A stretch of DNA of 64,000 nt from positions 1,612,001-1,676,000 of the forward strand of contig NZ_LR134290.1 of the NCBI RefSeq assembly GCF_900636545.1, written 5' to 3'. Both the position numbers and the translations under genes were made by a program. The notes below the pieces were generated by a model. It saw only the letters and a list, made by a program, of their open reading frames with translations. It ran no database searches and was not told the DNA's origin. Shown here in pieces: positions 16,544 through 25,336 of this stretch (the stretch's first letter is position 1; the number at the start of each line of letters is the position of its first letter). The stretch is from Pseudomonas mendocina (GTDB lineage: Bacteria; Pseudomonadota; Gammaproteobacteria; Pseudomonadales; Pseudomonadaceae).

Positions 16544-16580
16544 GCGGCCTTCGTTGGCTCATCGTGCGAGCGAAGGCCGC
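16544..16580. terminator. Stem-loop between the collagen-like gene and the convergent CopD-like gene
   Basis: GCGGCCTTCG and CGAAGGCCGC form a 10-bp stem with a 17-base loop but no T run. It is a weak terminator or an mRNA 3'-end stabiliser. Confidence 0.45.
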
Positions 16581-16588
16581 CTCGTCAC

Positions 16589-17053
16589 TCAGAATGACGG
16601 GCGCATGGCAACCAATGTCATCAGTGCCAGGCCGATCAGCAGGTTGCTACCGACCACCCTGCGAATCCGCCCCAGCACCTCGCCGCCGGCAGGCCAGTTC
16701 TCAGCCTCCACGGCTCGCCGCAGTTCGGGTAACTGCAGCGCCTGAATTCGCAGGAACAGGGCGAGCATCACCAGGTACAGCCCCATCATGATGTGTACGT
16801 AGCGCGGTGCTGCGTCGAAGCCGCTGTAGCTGATGTGCAACATGCCGACACCGGTCAGTGGCAGGGCCAGCACTGCCAGCCAGACCCAGACGAAGAACCG
16901 CTTGAACACGCTTAGCCACAGGCGCAGTCGCGCGGGCGGCTCCAGCGTTTCCACTGCGGCAGGCCGCAGGATCATCCAGGCGAAGAACATGCCCCCGACC
17001 CAGACGACAGCGGCAAGCAGATGTAAGGCGTAGAGCGGTGCATAGGGCGTCAT
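16589..17053 (-). CDS. CopD-like integral membrane protein
   Basis: The 154-residue protein has four membrane spans (near 5-27, 50-72, 82-102 and 130-150). It starts YALHLLAAVVWVGGMFFAWM, the pattern typical of the CopD/DUF2214-like family. The conserved histidine in the first helix and a second in HIMMGLYLVMLALFL could bind haem or copper; this is inference. Homologues next to dinG are annotated as hypothetical or CopD family in pseudomonads as I recall. It is divergent from dinG with 139 bases between them. Confidence 0.8.
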   Translation of the reverse strand: MTPYAPLYALHLLAAVVWVGGMFFAWMILRPAAVETLEPPARLRLWLSVFKRFFVWVWLAVLALPLTGVGMLHISYSGFDAAPRYVHIMMGLYLVMLALFLRIQALQLPELRRAVEAENWPAGGEVLGRIRRVVGSNLLIGLALMTLVAMRPSF

Positions 17054-17192
17054 GTGGCGTCTCCGTTGGGCCGTTTGGCAGTTCGCGGGATTCGATTGGC
17101 ATGCGAGTCTGCGCCAGATCGATAGGCGCGTTATGATAGCGGCCGCTCTGCGAATACTGAAAATTTATCCAGCCTTTTTCGTTTCAGAATCC

Positions 17193-19337
17193 ATGCTCAG
17201 TACCGAACTCAAGACCCAGATTCAGGGCGCCTATTCGCGCTTTCTCGAGGCCAAGTCGCTCAAGCCGCGTTACGGCCAGCGCCTGATGATCGCCGAGATC
17301 GCCAAGGTGCTCGGCACCATCCGGAGTGACGACGAGGGCAAGCGCCTGGGCGACCCTGCCGTGGTGGCGGTCGAAGCAGGCACCGGTACCGGCAAGACCG
17401 TGGCCTATAGCCTAGCCACCATCCCCACGGCCAAGGCTGCCGGCAAGCGTCTGGTGATTGCCACCGCTACCGTGGCATTGCAGGAGCAGATCGTGCACAA
17501 GGATCTGCCTGATCTGCTGCGCAACAGTGGCCTGAACTTCAGCTTCGCCCTGGCCAAGGGGCGTGGGCGTTACCTGTGCCTGTCCAAGCTCGATCATTTG
17601 CTGCAGGACGGTGCCGCGCAGAGCGCCACCGCACAGCTGTTCGAGGAGGAAGGTTTCCGCATCGACGTCGATGAACAGGGCCAGAAACTGTTCACCACGA
17701 TGATCGAGAAACTCGCCGGCAACAAATGGGACGGTGATCGCGACAGCTGGCCGGAGGAACTGGAGGACAGCCGCTGGGCGCAGTTGACCACCGATCACAG
17801 CCAGTGCACCAACCGTCATTGCCCGAATTTCCAGCAATGTGCCTTCTATAAGGCGCGCGAAGGCATGGGCAAGGTCGACGTGATCGTCACCAATCATGAC
17901 ATGGTGTTGGCCGATCTCGCGCTTGGCGGCGGCGCCGTGCTGCCCGACCCGCGCGAGACCATCTATGTTTTCGATGAAGGCCATCACCTGCCGGACAAGG
18001 CCATCGGCCACTTCGCCCACTTCACTCGCCTGCGCTCCACCGCCGACTGGCTCACCCAGATCGACAAGAACCTGACCAAGCTGCTGGCACAGAATCCGTT
18101 GCCCGGTGATCTCGGCCGCCTGATCGAACAGGTGCCGGAGCTGGCCCGTGAGCTGAAGACCCAGCAGCAGTTCATGTTCAGTGCCTGTGAAGAGGTTGCC
18201 GACTTCAAGGCCGGTGAGGATATGGAAGGGCGCGAACGGCCCCGTCATCGCTTCGCCGGCGGGGTGGTGCCGGAGCATCTGACTGAACTGGGACTGGAAC
18301 TTAAGAAGGGTTTCTCCAAGCTCAACGACCTGTTCACCAGCGTTACCGAGTTGCTCAAGGAGGCCATGGATGGAGAAGGCGCCGTGGGCATCGCCAGCCA
18401 CCAGGCCGAGGAATGGTATCCGCTGTTCGGCAGCCTGATGGCGCGTGCCAAGGGCAACTGGGAACTATGGTTGGCCTTCACCGCTGAAGACCCAGAAGAA
18501 AGCCCGCCGATGGCGCGCTGGCTGACCTTGGCCGAGACCGGTGCGCTGTTCGATATCGAGGTCAACGCCAGCCCGATCCTGGCTGCCGAGACCCTGCGCC
18601 GCAACCTGTGGAATGTCGCCCATGGCTGCCTGGTGACATCCGCGACGCTGACCGCGCTGGGGACCTTCGACCGCTATCGCATGCGTGCCGGGCTGCCCAA
18701 GGTGGCGGTCACCGCTATCGTGCCGAGCCCCTTCCATCATGCCGATGCCGGCCTGCTGCGAGTACCGGATCTCAAGGCCGATCCTCGTGAGGCGGCGGCG
18801 CATACCGCAGCGATCATTCGTGACCTGCCGGGCCTGGTAGCGGGCAGTCGCGGCTCGCTGGTGCTGTTTTCTTCGCGCAAGCAAATGCAGGACGTGTTCG
18901 ATGGCCTTGACCGTGAATGGCGCAAGCGTGTGTTCATCCAGGGCAACCTATCCAAGCAGGAGACCCTGAACAAGCACAAGGCGCGTGTCGATTCGGGTGA
19001 GGAGAGTGTGCTGTTCGGCCTGGCCAGTTTCGCCGAGGGCGTCGACCTGCCGGGCGCTTATTGCGAGCACGTGGTGATCGCCAAGATTCCCTTTGCCGTC
19101 CCGGACGACCCGGTGGAAGCGGCGCTGGCCGAGTGGATCGAGGCGCGCGGCGGCAACCCGTTCATGGAAATCGCCGTGCCGGACGCCTCGCTGCGCCTGG
19201 TGCAGGCCTGTGGTCGCCTGCTGCGTACCGAGGCCGACCGCGGCACCATCACCCTGCTCGATCGCCGTGTGGTGACCCAGCGTTACGGCAAGGCCATTCT
19301 CAATGCCTTGCCGCCGTTTCGCCGGCAGATAGATTAA
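17193..19337 (+). CDS. dinG: ATP-dependent DNA helicase DinG
   Basis: The 714-residue protein is an XPD-like superfamily 2 helicase that unwinds 5' to 3', including R-loops and forks after damage. Walker A (EAGTGTGKT) is near residue 55. The 4Fe-4S domain cysteines are visible (YLCLSKL; CTNRHCPNFQQCAFY). The DEAH-type box reads VFDEGHH. The C-terminal motif VI (LVQACGRLLRTEADRG) closes the second RecA fold. The frame is open to 17052, but the family N-terminus (MLSTELKTQIQGAYSRFL) fixes the start. A LexA box was not found. It is convergent with the first Mrp operon, 5 bases away. Confidence 0.96.
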   Translation: MLSTELKTQIQGAYSRFLEAKSLKPRYGQRLMIAEIAKVLGTIRSDDEGKRLGDPAVVAVEAGTGTGKTVAYSLATIPTAKAAGKRLVIATATVALQEQIVHKDLPDLLRNSGLNFSFALAKGRGRYLCLSKLDHLLQDGAAQSATAQLFEEEGFRIDVDEQGQKLFTTMIEKLAGNKWDGDRDSWPEELEDSRWAQLTTDHSQCTNRHCPNFQQCAFYKAREGMGKVDVIVTNHDMVLADLALGGGAVLPDPRETIYVFDEGHHLPDKAIGHFAHFTRLRSTADWLTQIDKNLTKLLAQNPLPGDLGRLIEQVPELARELKTQQQFMFSACEEVADFKAGEDMEGRERPRHRFAGGVVPEHLTELGLELKKGFSKLNDLFTSVTELLKEAMDGEGAVGIASHQAEEWYPLFGSLMARAKGNWELWLAFTAEDPEESPPMARWLTLAETGALFDIEVNASPILAAETLRRNLWNVAHGCLVTSATLTALGTFDRYRMRAGLPKVAVTAIVPSPFHHADAGLLRVPDLKADPREAAAHTAAIIRDLPGLVAGSRGSLVLFSSRKQMQDVFDGLDREWRKRVFIQGNLSKQETLNKHKARVDSGEESVLFGLASFAEGVDLPGAYCEHVVIAKIPFAVPDDPVEAALAEWIEARGGNPFMEIAVPDASLRLVQACGRLLRTEADRGTITLLDRRVVTQRYGKAILNALPPFRRQID

Positions 19338-19342
19338 GCGGT

Positions 19343-19684
19343 TTATTCACCGTCCCTATTGCGCTGTTCCAGCTCATCGCCCAGGCGCCCCAGCGTCGGC
19401 CGAATGCCGGCGCGGTGAGCGGCGCGGGCGATGGCGTGCGCAGCCAGCGGGGCGCTGGCCAGCAGGATCAGCAGGCCGAGAAAGGCTTCCAGGGCCAGCT
19501 CTCCGCTGCTGGCCAGGGCTACTGCTCCGAGTAATAGAACCGCGCCGAGAACCCCGGCCTTGCTCGCCGCATGCATGCGGCTGTAACTGTCGGGCAGGCG
19601 CAGTACGCCGATCGCGCCGAGCAGGGAAATCAGTGCACCGCCGAGCACCAGCAGCGAGGCCAGCCAGGCCTGGATCTCGTTCAT
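19343..19684 (-). CDS. mnhG: Mrp antiporter subunit G (first operon)
   Basis: The 113-residue protein has three membrane spans and the family signature IGVLRLPDSYSRMHAASKAG. MnhG/PhaG is one of six or seven membrane subunits needed for a functional Na+(K+)/H+ antiporter complex in the inner membrane. The tail (GDELEQRNRDGE) is charged. It is the last gene of the operon and overlaps mnhF by 4 bases. The paralogue at 39824-40162 shares the signature with a different C-terminus. Confidence 0.93.
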   Translation of the reverse strand: MNEIQAWLASLLVLGGALISLLGAIGVLRLPDSYSRMHAASKAGVLGAVLLLGAVALASSGELALEAFLGLLILLASAPLAAHAIARAAHRAGIRPTLGRLGDELEQRNRDGE

Positions 19685-19992
19685 GGGCGTTCCTCGCGTT
19701 TTTCCGGCATCTGGCTGTGAGCGTCATCGAACAGAAAGGCGAAAGCCGCCGTGCCGAGAAACGACACCAGCGCCAGCAAGACCGCGACGTCGACGAACAG
19801 TGCCTCGCCGCGTATCAGGCACAGCAATGCCATGGCCGCGACCGCCAGCAGGGTCAGGGCATCGATGGCCACAGCGCGATCCGGTCGGCTCGGCCCGCGC
19901 AACAGGCGATACAAGGTGATCAGTCCGCTCAGCGCGAGCAGGGCTGCCGCCAGGGGCAGTACCCAGGCGGCGCCGGCCAGGTGCAGGGTCAT
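19681..19992 (-). CDS. mnhF: Mrp antiporter subunit F (first operon)
   Basis: The 103-residue protein has three transmembrane helices and the motif LLRGPSRPDRAVAIDALTLL, matching the MnhF/PhaF pattern (RGP...DRVxAxD). It is an obligate structural subunit of the cation/proton antiporter. It is 14 residues longer than the second-operon copy, mainly from a longer N-terminus (WVLPLAAALLALSGLITLY). Four-base overlaps with mnhE and mnhG indicate tight coupling. Confidence 0.93.
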   Translation of the reverse strand: MTLHLAGAAWVLPLAAALLALSGLITLYRLLRGPSRPDRAVAIDALTLLAVAAMALLCLIRGEALFVDVAVLLALVSFLGTAAFAFLFDDAHSQMPEKREERP

Positions 19993-20486
19993 GGCATCAC
20001 TCCTTCGGCTTTGCCGGCATCGAGCCAGGACAGCAGGCGGCGCTCCAGCTCGATCAGGGTGTCGGTCACGTCCTCTCGGCGGCGCGCATCCAGGGCGTGG
20101 ATATAGAGCAGGCCCTGCTCAGGGTCATAGTCCAGGGCCAGGGTGCCGGGGGTCAGGGTCAGCAGGGTGCCGAGCAGGGTCACCTTGTCCACCTCACGGC
20201 GGGTAACCGGGTAGGCCAGTATCGCCGGCTCTACGTCGACCCGACGCGCCAGCACCAGGGTGGCGACGTGATAGGTGGCGAGAAACACCTGGGTGATGAA
20301 CCACAGACAGAAGCTGATGCCATGTTCCAGACTGCGCGCGTAACGGCGCAGGCGCTCGACCATCAGTCCCAGCATGCGCGCCAGCAGGTAGAGCAGGGCG
20401 AAGGCCAGCAGGCCGCCGCCCAGATGGCCGGCGCCGAGGCTCCAGGCCAGTATGGCACTGGCCAGCAGATGGATGAGAAACAACAT
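19989..20486 (-). CDS. mnhE: Mrp antiporter subunit E (first operon)
   Basis: The 165-residue protein starts MLFLIHLLASAILAWSLGAG with two N-terminal membrane helices. A soluble domain follows with the conserved strand LLTLTPGTLALDYDPEQGLL and the signature HALDARRREDVTDTLIELER. It is needed for complex assembly in studied Mrp systems. The frame is open upstream but overlaps mnhD; the start that shares one base with the mnhD stop fits both the family and the operon. Confidence 0.93.
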   Translation of the reverse strand: MLFLIHLLASAILAWSLGAGHLGGGLLAFALLYLLARMLGLMVERLRRYARSLEHGISFCLWFITQVFLATYHVATLVLARRVDVEPAILAYPVTRREVDKVTLLGTLLTLTPGTLALDYDPEQGLLYIHALDARRREDVTDTLIELERRLLSWLDAGKAEGVMP

Positions 20487-21982
20487 CAGGCACCTCCTGC
20501 GCCGGTGAAGGGTTGCAGATAGGCTTGCGGGTCGGCGAGCTGCGCGGCGGCCGCCACGGCATAGTCGATCAGCGGGCCGGCGCCCAGACCGATCAGTACG
20601 GTCAGCAGCGCCAGGGCACTCATGCCCAGCCACGCCGCGCGTATGCCGGTAACCGTTTGCAGCGCCTCTTCACCTCCTGGATGGGGCTTGAGAAACGCTT
20701 CGTTCCAGATCTTGTTCATCGACAGCAAGGTGAACACGCCAGTCAGCAGCGCGATGCCGGCAGCCCACCAGGCCGCAGCATCCAGGCTGGCCTTGACCAG
20801 CAGGAACTTGGCCCAGAAGCCGGACAACGGCGGTATGCCTGCCAGCGACAGCGCCGGAATGGCGAAGAGCAGCGCGAGCCAGGGCATGCGCTTATACAAT
20901 CCGCCCATGTCGGCCAGCCGCTCGGAGCCACAGATGCGCGCCGCCAGGCCGCCGATGAAGAACAGGTTGGCTTTCACCACGATATGGTGGATCAAATAGA
21001 ACACCGCACCAGCCAGCGCCAGTGGGGTGGCCAGGGCGAGGCCGAGGATCATGTAGCCAACCTGGCTGACGATATGGAACGACAGGATGCGCCGCACCTC
21101 GGTCTGCGCCGCCGCGCCGAGCACGCCCACCAGCATGGTGGCGCAGGCGACCCACAGCAGCAGTTGATGCGGCAGGCCATGCTCCGGCCAGAGCAGAGTC
21201 ACCATCCGAATCAGCGCATATACACCCACCTTGGTCAGCAGCCCGGCGAACATCGCCGACACGGCGGTGAGCGCCACGTGATAGGTCGCCGGCAGCCAGC
21301 CGAACACCGGGAACAGCGCGGCCTTGATGGCGAACGACAGCAGCATCAGCAGCAACGCCGGCGTGACGCCAGGTGGCGCTTCACCACTGCGCATGATCAC
21401 CGCCAGTTCACCCATGTTCAGCGTGCCGCTGGCGCCGTAGACCAGGCCGGCGGCGAGCAGGAAGATCAGCGTGGCGAACAGGTTCAGCGCTACATAGGTC
21501 ATGCTACCGGCCAGCCGGCGGCTGCCACCGCCGAGCGCCATCAGAGCGAAGGAGGCGATCAGTAGCACCTCGAACCAGACATAGAGATTGAAGATGTCGG
21601 CGGTGATGAAGGCGCCGCAGATACCGGTCAGCAGACCCTGTATGAAGATATGGAAGTCGCGGCCGACCTTGCTGTCGTTGTCCTTGGCGACGCCGTAGAG
21701 CAGGGTGACCAGGGCTACCACAGCGCTGATGGCGATCATCACCGCTGAAAGCCGGTCGATCACCAGGCTGATGCCGAACGGAGCCTGCCAGCTGCCGACC
21801 TGGCCGCTCAGCACTACGCCCTGCGCGGCCTGCCAGACCAAAACCAGGCCCACCGCTACCAGTAGTGCGGCGCCGCTGAGGCTGAGCACGCGCACAGCCA
21901 GCAGGTGGCGACGCAGAATGATCGCCAGCAGCAGGCTGCACAGCGGAACGAGGATCGGCGCAACGAGTAACGCGTGGTTCAT
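20486..21982 (-). CDS. mnhD: Mrp antiporter subunit D (first operon)
   Basis: The 498-residue polytopic protein of the complex I ND2/4/5 family has about 14 membrane spans. The helix carrying the essential glutamate is visible (NLYVWFEVLLIASFALMALG, near residue 130). The lysine-bearing helix also appears (FAIKAALFPVFGWLPATYH, near 220). MnhD and MnhA are the two large proton-translocating subunits. It shares one base with mnhE and overlaps mnhC by 4 bases. Confidence 0.95.
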   Translation of the reverse strand: MNHALLVAPILVPLCSLLLAIILRRHLLAVRVLSLSGAALLVAVGLVLVWQAAQGVVLSGQVGSWQAPFGISLVIDRLSAVMIAISAVVALVTLLYGVAKDNDSKVGRDFHIFIQGLLTGICGAFITADIFNLYVWFEVLLIASFALMALGGGSRRLAGSMTYVALNLFATLIFLLAAGLVYGASGTLNMGELAVIMRSGEAPPGVTPALLLMLLSFAIKAALFPVFGWLPATYHVALTAVSAMFAGLLTKVGVYALIRMVTLLWPEHGLPHQLLLWVACATMLVGVLGAAAQTEVRRILSFHIVSQVGYMILGLALATPLALAGAVFYLIHHIVVKANLFFIGGLAARICGSERLADMGGLYKRMPWLALLFAIPALSLAGIPPLSGFWAKFLLVKASLDAAAWWAAGIALLTGVFTLLSMNKIWNEAFLKPHPGGEEALQTVTGIRAAWLGMSALALLTVLIGLGAGPLIDYAVAAAAQLADPQAYLQPFTGAGGA

Positions 21983-22377
21983 CGGCGACCCTCCGCATCG
22001 TCGCTTTCATGCTCGCTGTCGTGCCAGTCGGGCGCCGGTTGTTCGGTGATCGAGCTGACCGAGTCGGTGGTCTTGTCGCCATGCAGTTCGCGGGTGCGCT
22101 TGAGCAGCGCCAGGGCGAAGATGAACAGGCTGAAACCGATGACGATCGCCGTCAGCACCAATGCCTGCGGTAGCGGGTTGGCCGCCTCGACCGTATTGCC
22201 GGCCTCGACGAAGGCCGGGCGCTCGCCAAAGAAGCGCCCGGCGGTGAGAACGCCCAGGTTGATTGCATTACCCAATACCACCACACCCAGCACGACGCGC
22301 TTGAGATTGCGGTCCAGAAGCATCCACAGGCCCAGACCCGCCAGGCCTCCGGTCGTGATTGCAGCGAGCCATTCCAT
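21979..22377 (-). CDS. mnhC: Mrp antiporter subunit C (first operon)
   Basis: The 132-residue protein is a NuoK homologue with three membrane helices and the signature DPLPQALVLTAIVIG-like sequence (NPLPQALVLTAIVIGFSLFI). It is 23 residues longer than the second-operon copy because of a charged, cytoplasmic tail (DWHDSEHESDDAEGRR). It shares a single base with the stop of the mnhA gene, so the two are translationally coupled. Confidence 0.93.
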   Translation of the reverse strand: MEWLAAITTGGLAGLGLWMLLDRNLKRVVLGVVVLGNAINLGVLTAGRFFGERPAFVEAGNTVEAANPLPQALVLTAIVIGFSLFIFALALLKRTRELHGDKTTDSVSSITEQPAPDWHDSEHESDDAEGRR

Positions 22378-25097
22378 CAGTGGCGAACTCCCGTGAGCTT
22401 GTCGATCATGTGCAGGGCGGAGCCAAACACGGTGAGGAATACGCCGATATCGAAGAGCAAAGGCGTGCCCAGCGGCAGTCCGCCGGGGAAGGTCCAGAGA
22501 CCTGTGAGAAACGCGCTGCCGGCGATCAGGCCAAGAATGCCGGCGCCGGCCGCGCAGCCCAGGCCGATACCGATCAGTTGCGCGGGCGCCAGCGGCAGCA
22601 CGCGGCGGATTTGCCCGTGGCCATAGGTCAGCACCAGCAGGATCAGGCCACAGGCCGCGACCAGGCCGCCGATGAAACCGCCACCCGGCAGGTTATGCCC
22701 GCGCCACAGCAGCAGCAGGGAGGCGGCCAGCATCACCCAGGCCAGCGGGCGCAGGCCCTGGCGTAGCAGCGGCGAGGTGAAGGCATCTTCACCGCTGTGC
22801 TCGTTGCCGAAGCGTCGGCCGGTGCCGAGCAGGCTGGCAGCAGCAAGGGCGGAGAGTGAGACCACGAGAATTTCACCGAGGGTATCGAAGGCGCGGAAGT
22901 CCACCAGAATCACGTTGACCACGTTATGGCCATGCCCACCGGGCAGGCTGTTGGCCTGATACCACTGGGCGATGTCGCCTGGCAGCGGCAGGCTTACTGC
23001 GAGCAGCAGTGCGCCGGTCACGCTGAGGCCGAAGAGTATCGCCACGCTGGCATGCAGTCGGCGCTTCCAGGGCGCGCGGGCGCCACTGGCAGGCACCGTG
23101 GGCATCTTGCGAAACACCAGGGCGAGGAAGATCAGGCTGAGGGTTTCCACCATCAACTGGGTCATCGCCACATCCGGGGCATTGACCGAGATGAACACCA
23201 GTGCCAGGCCCAGGCCGCAGGCGCCGAGGGCGGCCAGCAAGGTCAGGCGGCCGGGCAGGAACGCGGCCGCCACACCGCCGCCCAGTGCCAGCAGGCAGCC
23301 GGCTAGGCCCAGTGGTGAGATCGGCCTGTAGCTGCCCTGCAGCAACTGCGGTAGCGCCGGCAGCAGGCCGACCGCCAGCAGGCCGCCGACCGCCAGGGCC
23401 AGCAGCACCAGATGCTGACGTAGCGAGCCGTGCTGGAAGCGAGCGGCAAGGAGCCCGGCGAAGTGGAACACGCGTTTGAGCAGGCGATCCCAGATCAGGT
23501 CGCCGCTGACGTTCCAGGCCGCGTTGGCGCTGTCCAGCAGCTGCCGCACCCGGTCGCGTATCACATAGAACAGCGCGCCCAGCGATACGGTCAGCAAGCT
23601 GGCGAGCAGGGCAGGGGTAATGCCGCCCCACAGATACAGATTCACATCCACCGGGCCGCGGGCCACGGTTTGTACCGCATTGTTCACCAGCCAGGTTTCC
23701 GGCCATGCATTCCAGGCACCGAGCAGGAAGCCGCCGATGGCCAGCAGCATTGGCCCCAGCCACATCGGCAGACCGACTTCATGAGGTTGGCGTGGATAGT
23801 CGCCGCACTTGCCGAGGAAGGTCTGCAGGAACACCAGTCCGGCAGCGGCGAACAGCAGAGCGTTGGTGAGAATCATCACCAGGGTCACCGCCCAGCCGAT
23901 ATGGCCCATCTCGATCAGGCCGGTGTATTTGAATTCCTTGGCGATGAAACCGAAGAACGGCGGCAGGCCGGCGTTGGAGAACGCCGCCAGCGCCACGGCG
24001 GCGCCGGTCAGCGGCATGTAGCGGATCAAACCGCCGAGGCGCGTTAGCTCGCGGGTCCCGGTGGCATGATCGATGGCGCCGACCGCCATGAACAACGCAC
24101 CTTTATACAGAGAGTGCGCCACCAGATAGAGCACGAACGCTTGTAGACCGTAGCTGGTATTGGTCCCGATCAGCATGGTCAGTTGGCCCAGCACTGTCAC
24201 TGTGGTGTAGGCCAGCAGGCGCTTGATATCGGTCTGGCGGAAGGCGAGGAAGGCGCCTAGCACCGCCGTTGCCGCGCCAAAGGTGATCAGCAGCGTACCC
24301 CAGCCGATGGAGCCGCCGAGCACCGGGTTCAGGCGTGCCAGCAGGTAGATGCCGGCCTTGACCATGGTCGCCGAGTGCAGATAGGTGGACACTGGCGTGG
24401 GTGCGTTCATCGCGTTGGGCAGCCACAGGTGGAAGGGCACCTGTGCCGATTTGGTGAAGCAGCCGAGCAGCACCAGGGCAATGATCGCCGGTAGCAGCAC
24501 ATGGCCTTCGATCTGTTCGGCGCTGAGGCTGGAGAACTGCCAGTTACCCGTGGCCCCGCCAAGCAGGATAAGGCCCGCCAGCAGCGCCAGGCCACCGCCG
24601 CCGGTGATCAGCAGCGCCTGCAGCGCGGCCCTGCGCGATACGACTTTCTCATGCTGGAAACTGATCAACAGGAAGGAGGCGATGCTGGTGAGCTCCCAGA
24701 ACACGAACATCGCCACCAAATCATCGGCCAGCACCAGACCGAGCATCGCCAACATGAACACCAGCAGGTAGGCATGGAAGCGGCCAAGGTGCGCGTGGCT
24801 CGATAGGTAACTGCCTGCGTACAGCACGATCAGGCTGCCGATGCCGCTGATAAGCAGGGCAAAAACCAGCGAGAGGCCATCCAGGCGCAGGCTCAGGTTG
24901 ATACCCAGCGCCGGAATCCAGCTCATGCTCTGCAGGACTGCTTCGCCGCTGGCGATCAACGGAATCTGTTGAACGAACCAGATGAAGGCCACCAGCGGCG
25001 CCAGCATCAGCAGCCAGCCTGTACGAGCACCCAGCAGGCGTGTCAGGCCAGGCGCCATGATGGCCGCCAGGGCGATCAGGGACAGTAGGTAGAGCAC
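22377..25097 (-). CDS. mnhA: Mrp antiporter fused subunit A/B (first operon)
   Basis: The 906-residue protein joins an NuoL-like MnhA domain (about residues 1-770) to a C-terminal MnhB domain (about 780-900, [20 protein letters not shown]). Key helices are visible: FWELTSIASFLLI with the conserved glutamate and [16 protein letters not shown] with the lysine. The A-B fusion is known for group 2 Mrp operons of Pseudomonas type. The GTG start at 25097 was chosen for its AGGAG ribosome site; an ATG-initiated reading to 25181 lacks one. It is the first gene of mnhAB-C-D-E-F-G. Confidence 0.93.
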   Translation of the reverse strand: MLYLLSLIALAAIMAPGLTRLLGARTGWLLMLAPLVAFIWFVQQIPLIASGEAVLQSMSWIPALGINLSLRLDGLSLVFALLISGIGSLIVLYAGSYLSSHAHLGRFHAYLLVFMLAMLGLVLADDLVAMFVFWELTSIASFLLISFQHEKVVSRRAALQALLITGGGGLALLAGLILLGGATGNWQFSSLSAEQIEGHVLLPAIIALVLLGCFTKSAQVPFHLWLPNAMNAPTPVSTYLHSATMVKAGIYLLARLNPVLGGSIGWGTLLITFGAATAVLGAFLAFRQTDIKRLLAYTTVTVLGQLTMLIGTNTSYGLQAFVLYLVAHSLYKGALFMAVGAIDHATGTRELTRLGGLIRYMPLTGAAVALAAFSNAGLPPFFGFIAKEFKYTGLIEMGHIGWAVTLVMILTNALLFAAAGLVFLQTFLGKCGDYPRQPHEVGLPMWLGPMLLAIGGFLLGAWNAWPETWLVNNAVQTVARGPVDVNLYLWGGITPALLASLLTVSLGALFYVIRDRVRQLLDSANAAWNVSGDLIWDRLLKRVFHFAGLLAARFQHGSLRQHLVLLALAVGGLLAVGLLPALPQLLQGSYRPISPLGLAGCLLALGGGVAAAFLPGRLTLLAALGACGLGLALVFISVNAPDVAMTQLMVETLSLIFLALVFRKMPTVPASGARAPWKRRLHASVAILFGLSVTGALLLAVSLPLPGDIAQWYQANSLPGGHGHNVVNVILVDFRAFDTLGEILVVSLSALAAASLLGTGRRFGNEHSGEDAFTSPLLRQGLRPLAWVMLAASLLLLWRGHNLPGGGFIGGLVAACGLILLVLTYGHGQIRRVLPLAPAQLIGIGLGCAAGAGILGLIAGSAFLTGLWTFPGGLPLGTPLLFDIGVFLTVFGSALHMIDKLTGVRH

Positions 25098-25336
25098 TTG
25101 TTTCTCCTGTGCCGAGCGTCGAATCCATGGCTGCCTGACGATCATGCACCTGCTCGCGGCCGGCGTTTTCCGGTCTGACACGGGCTTCAGGGCGTATCGG
25201 TCATATCAGGCCGCGCTTTTTTCAGCATAGGAAAAACCAATCGAAGATCGCTATTTTATGAAGTTTCAGAACATTGCATGATAGGCGGCTGCCATCATCG
25301 GCAGTATTTGGCCAAGCAGCGAAACGGGAGAACAGC
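25098..25336. promoter_or_regulatory. Divergent region between the first Mrp operon and the esterase gene
   Basis: These 239 bases include an A+T-rich core near 25210-25280 suited to divergent promoters. On the minus strand CGAGC and GCTCG (around 25122-25158) can close a leader stem before the mnhA ribosome site. The leader is not visibly similar to that of the second Mrp operon. Confidence 0.4.
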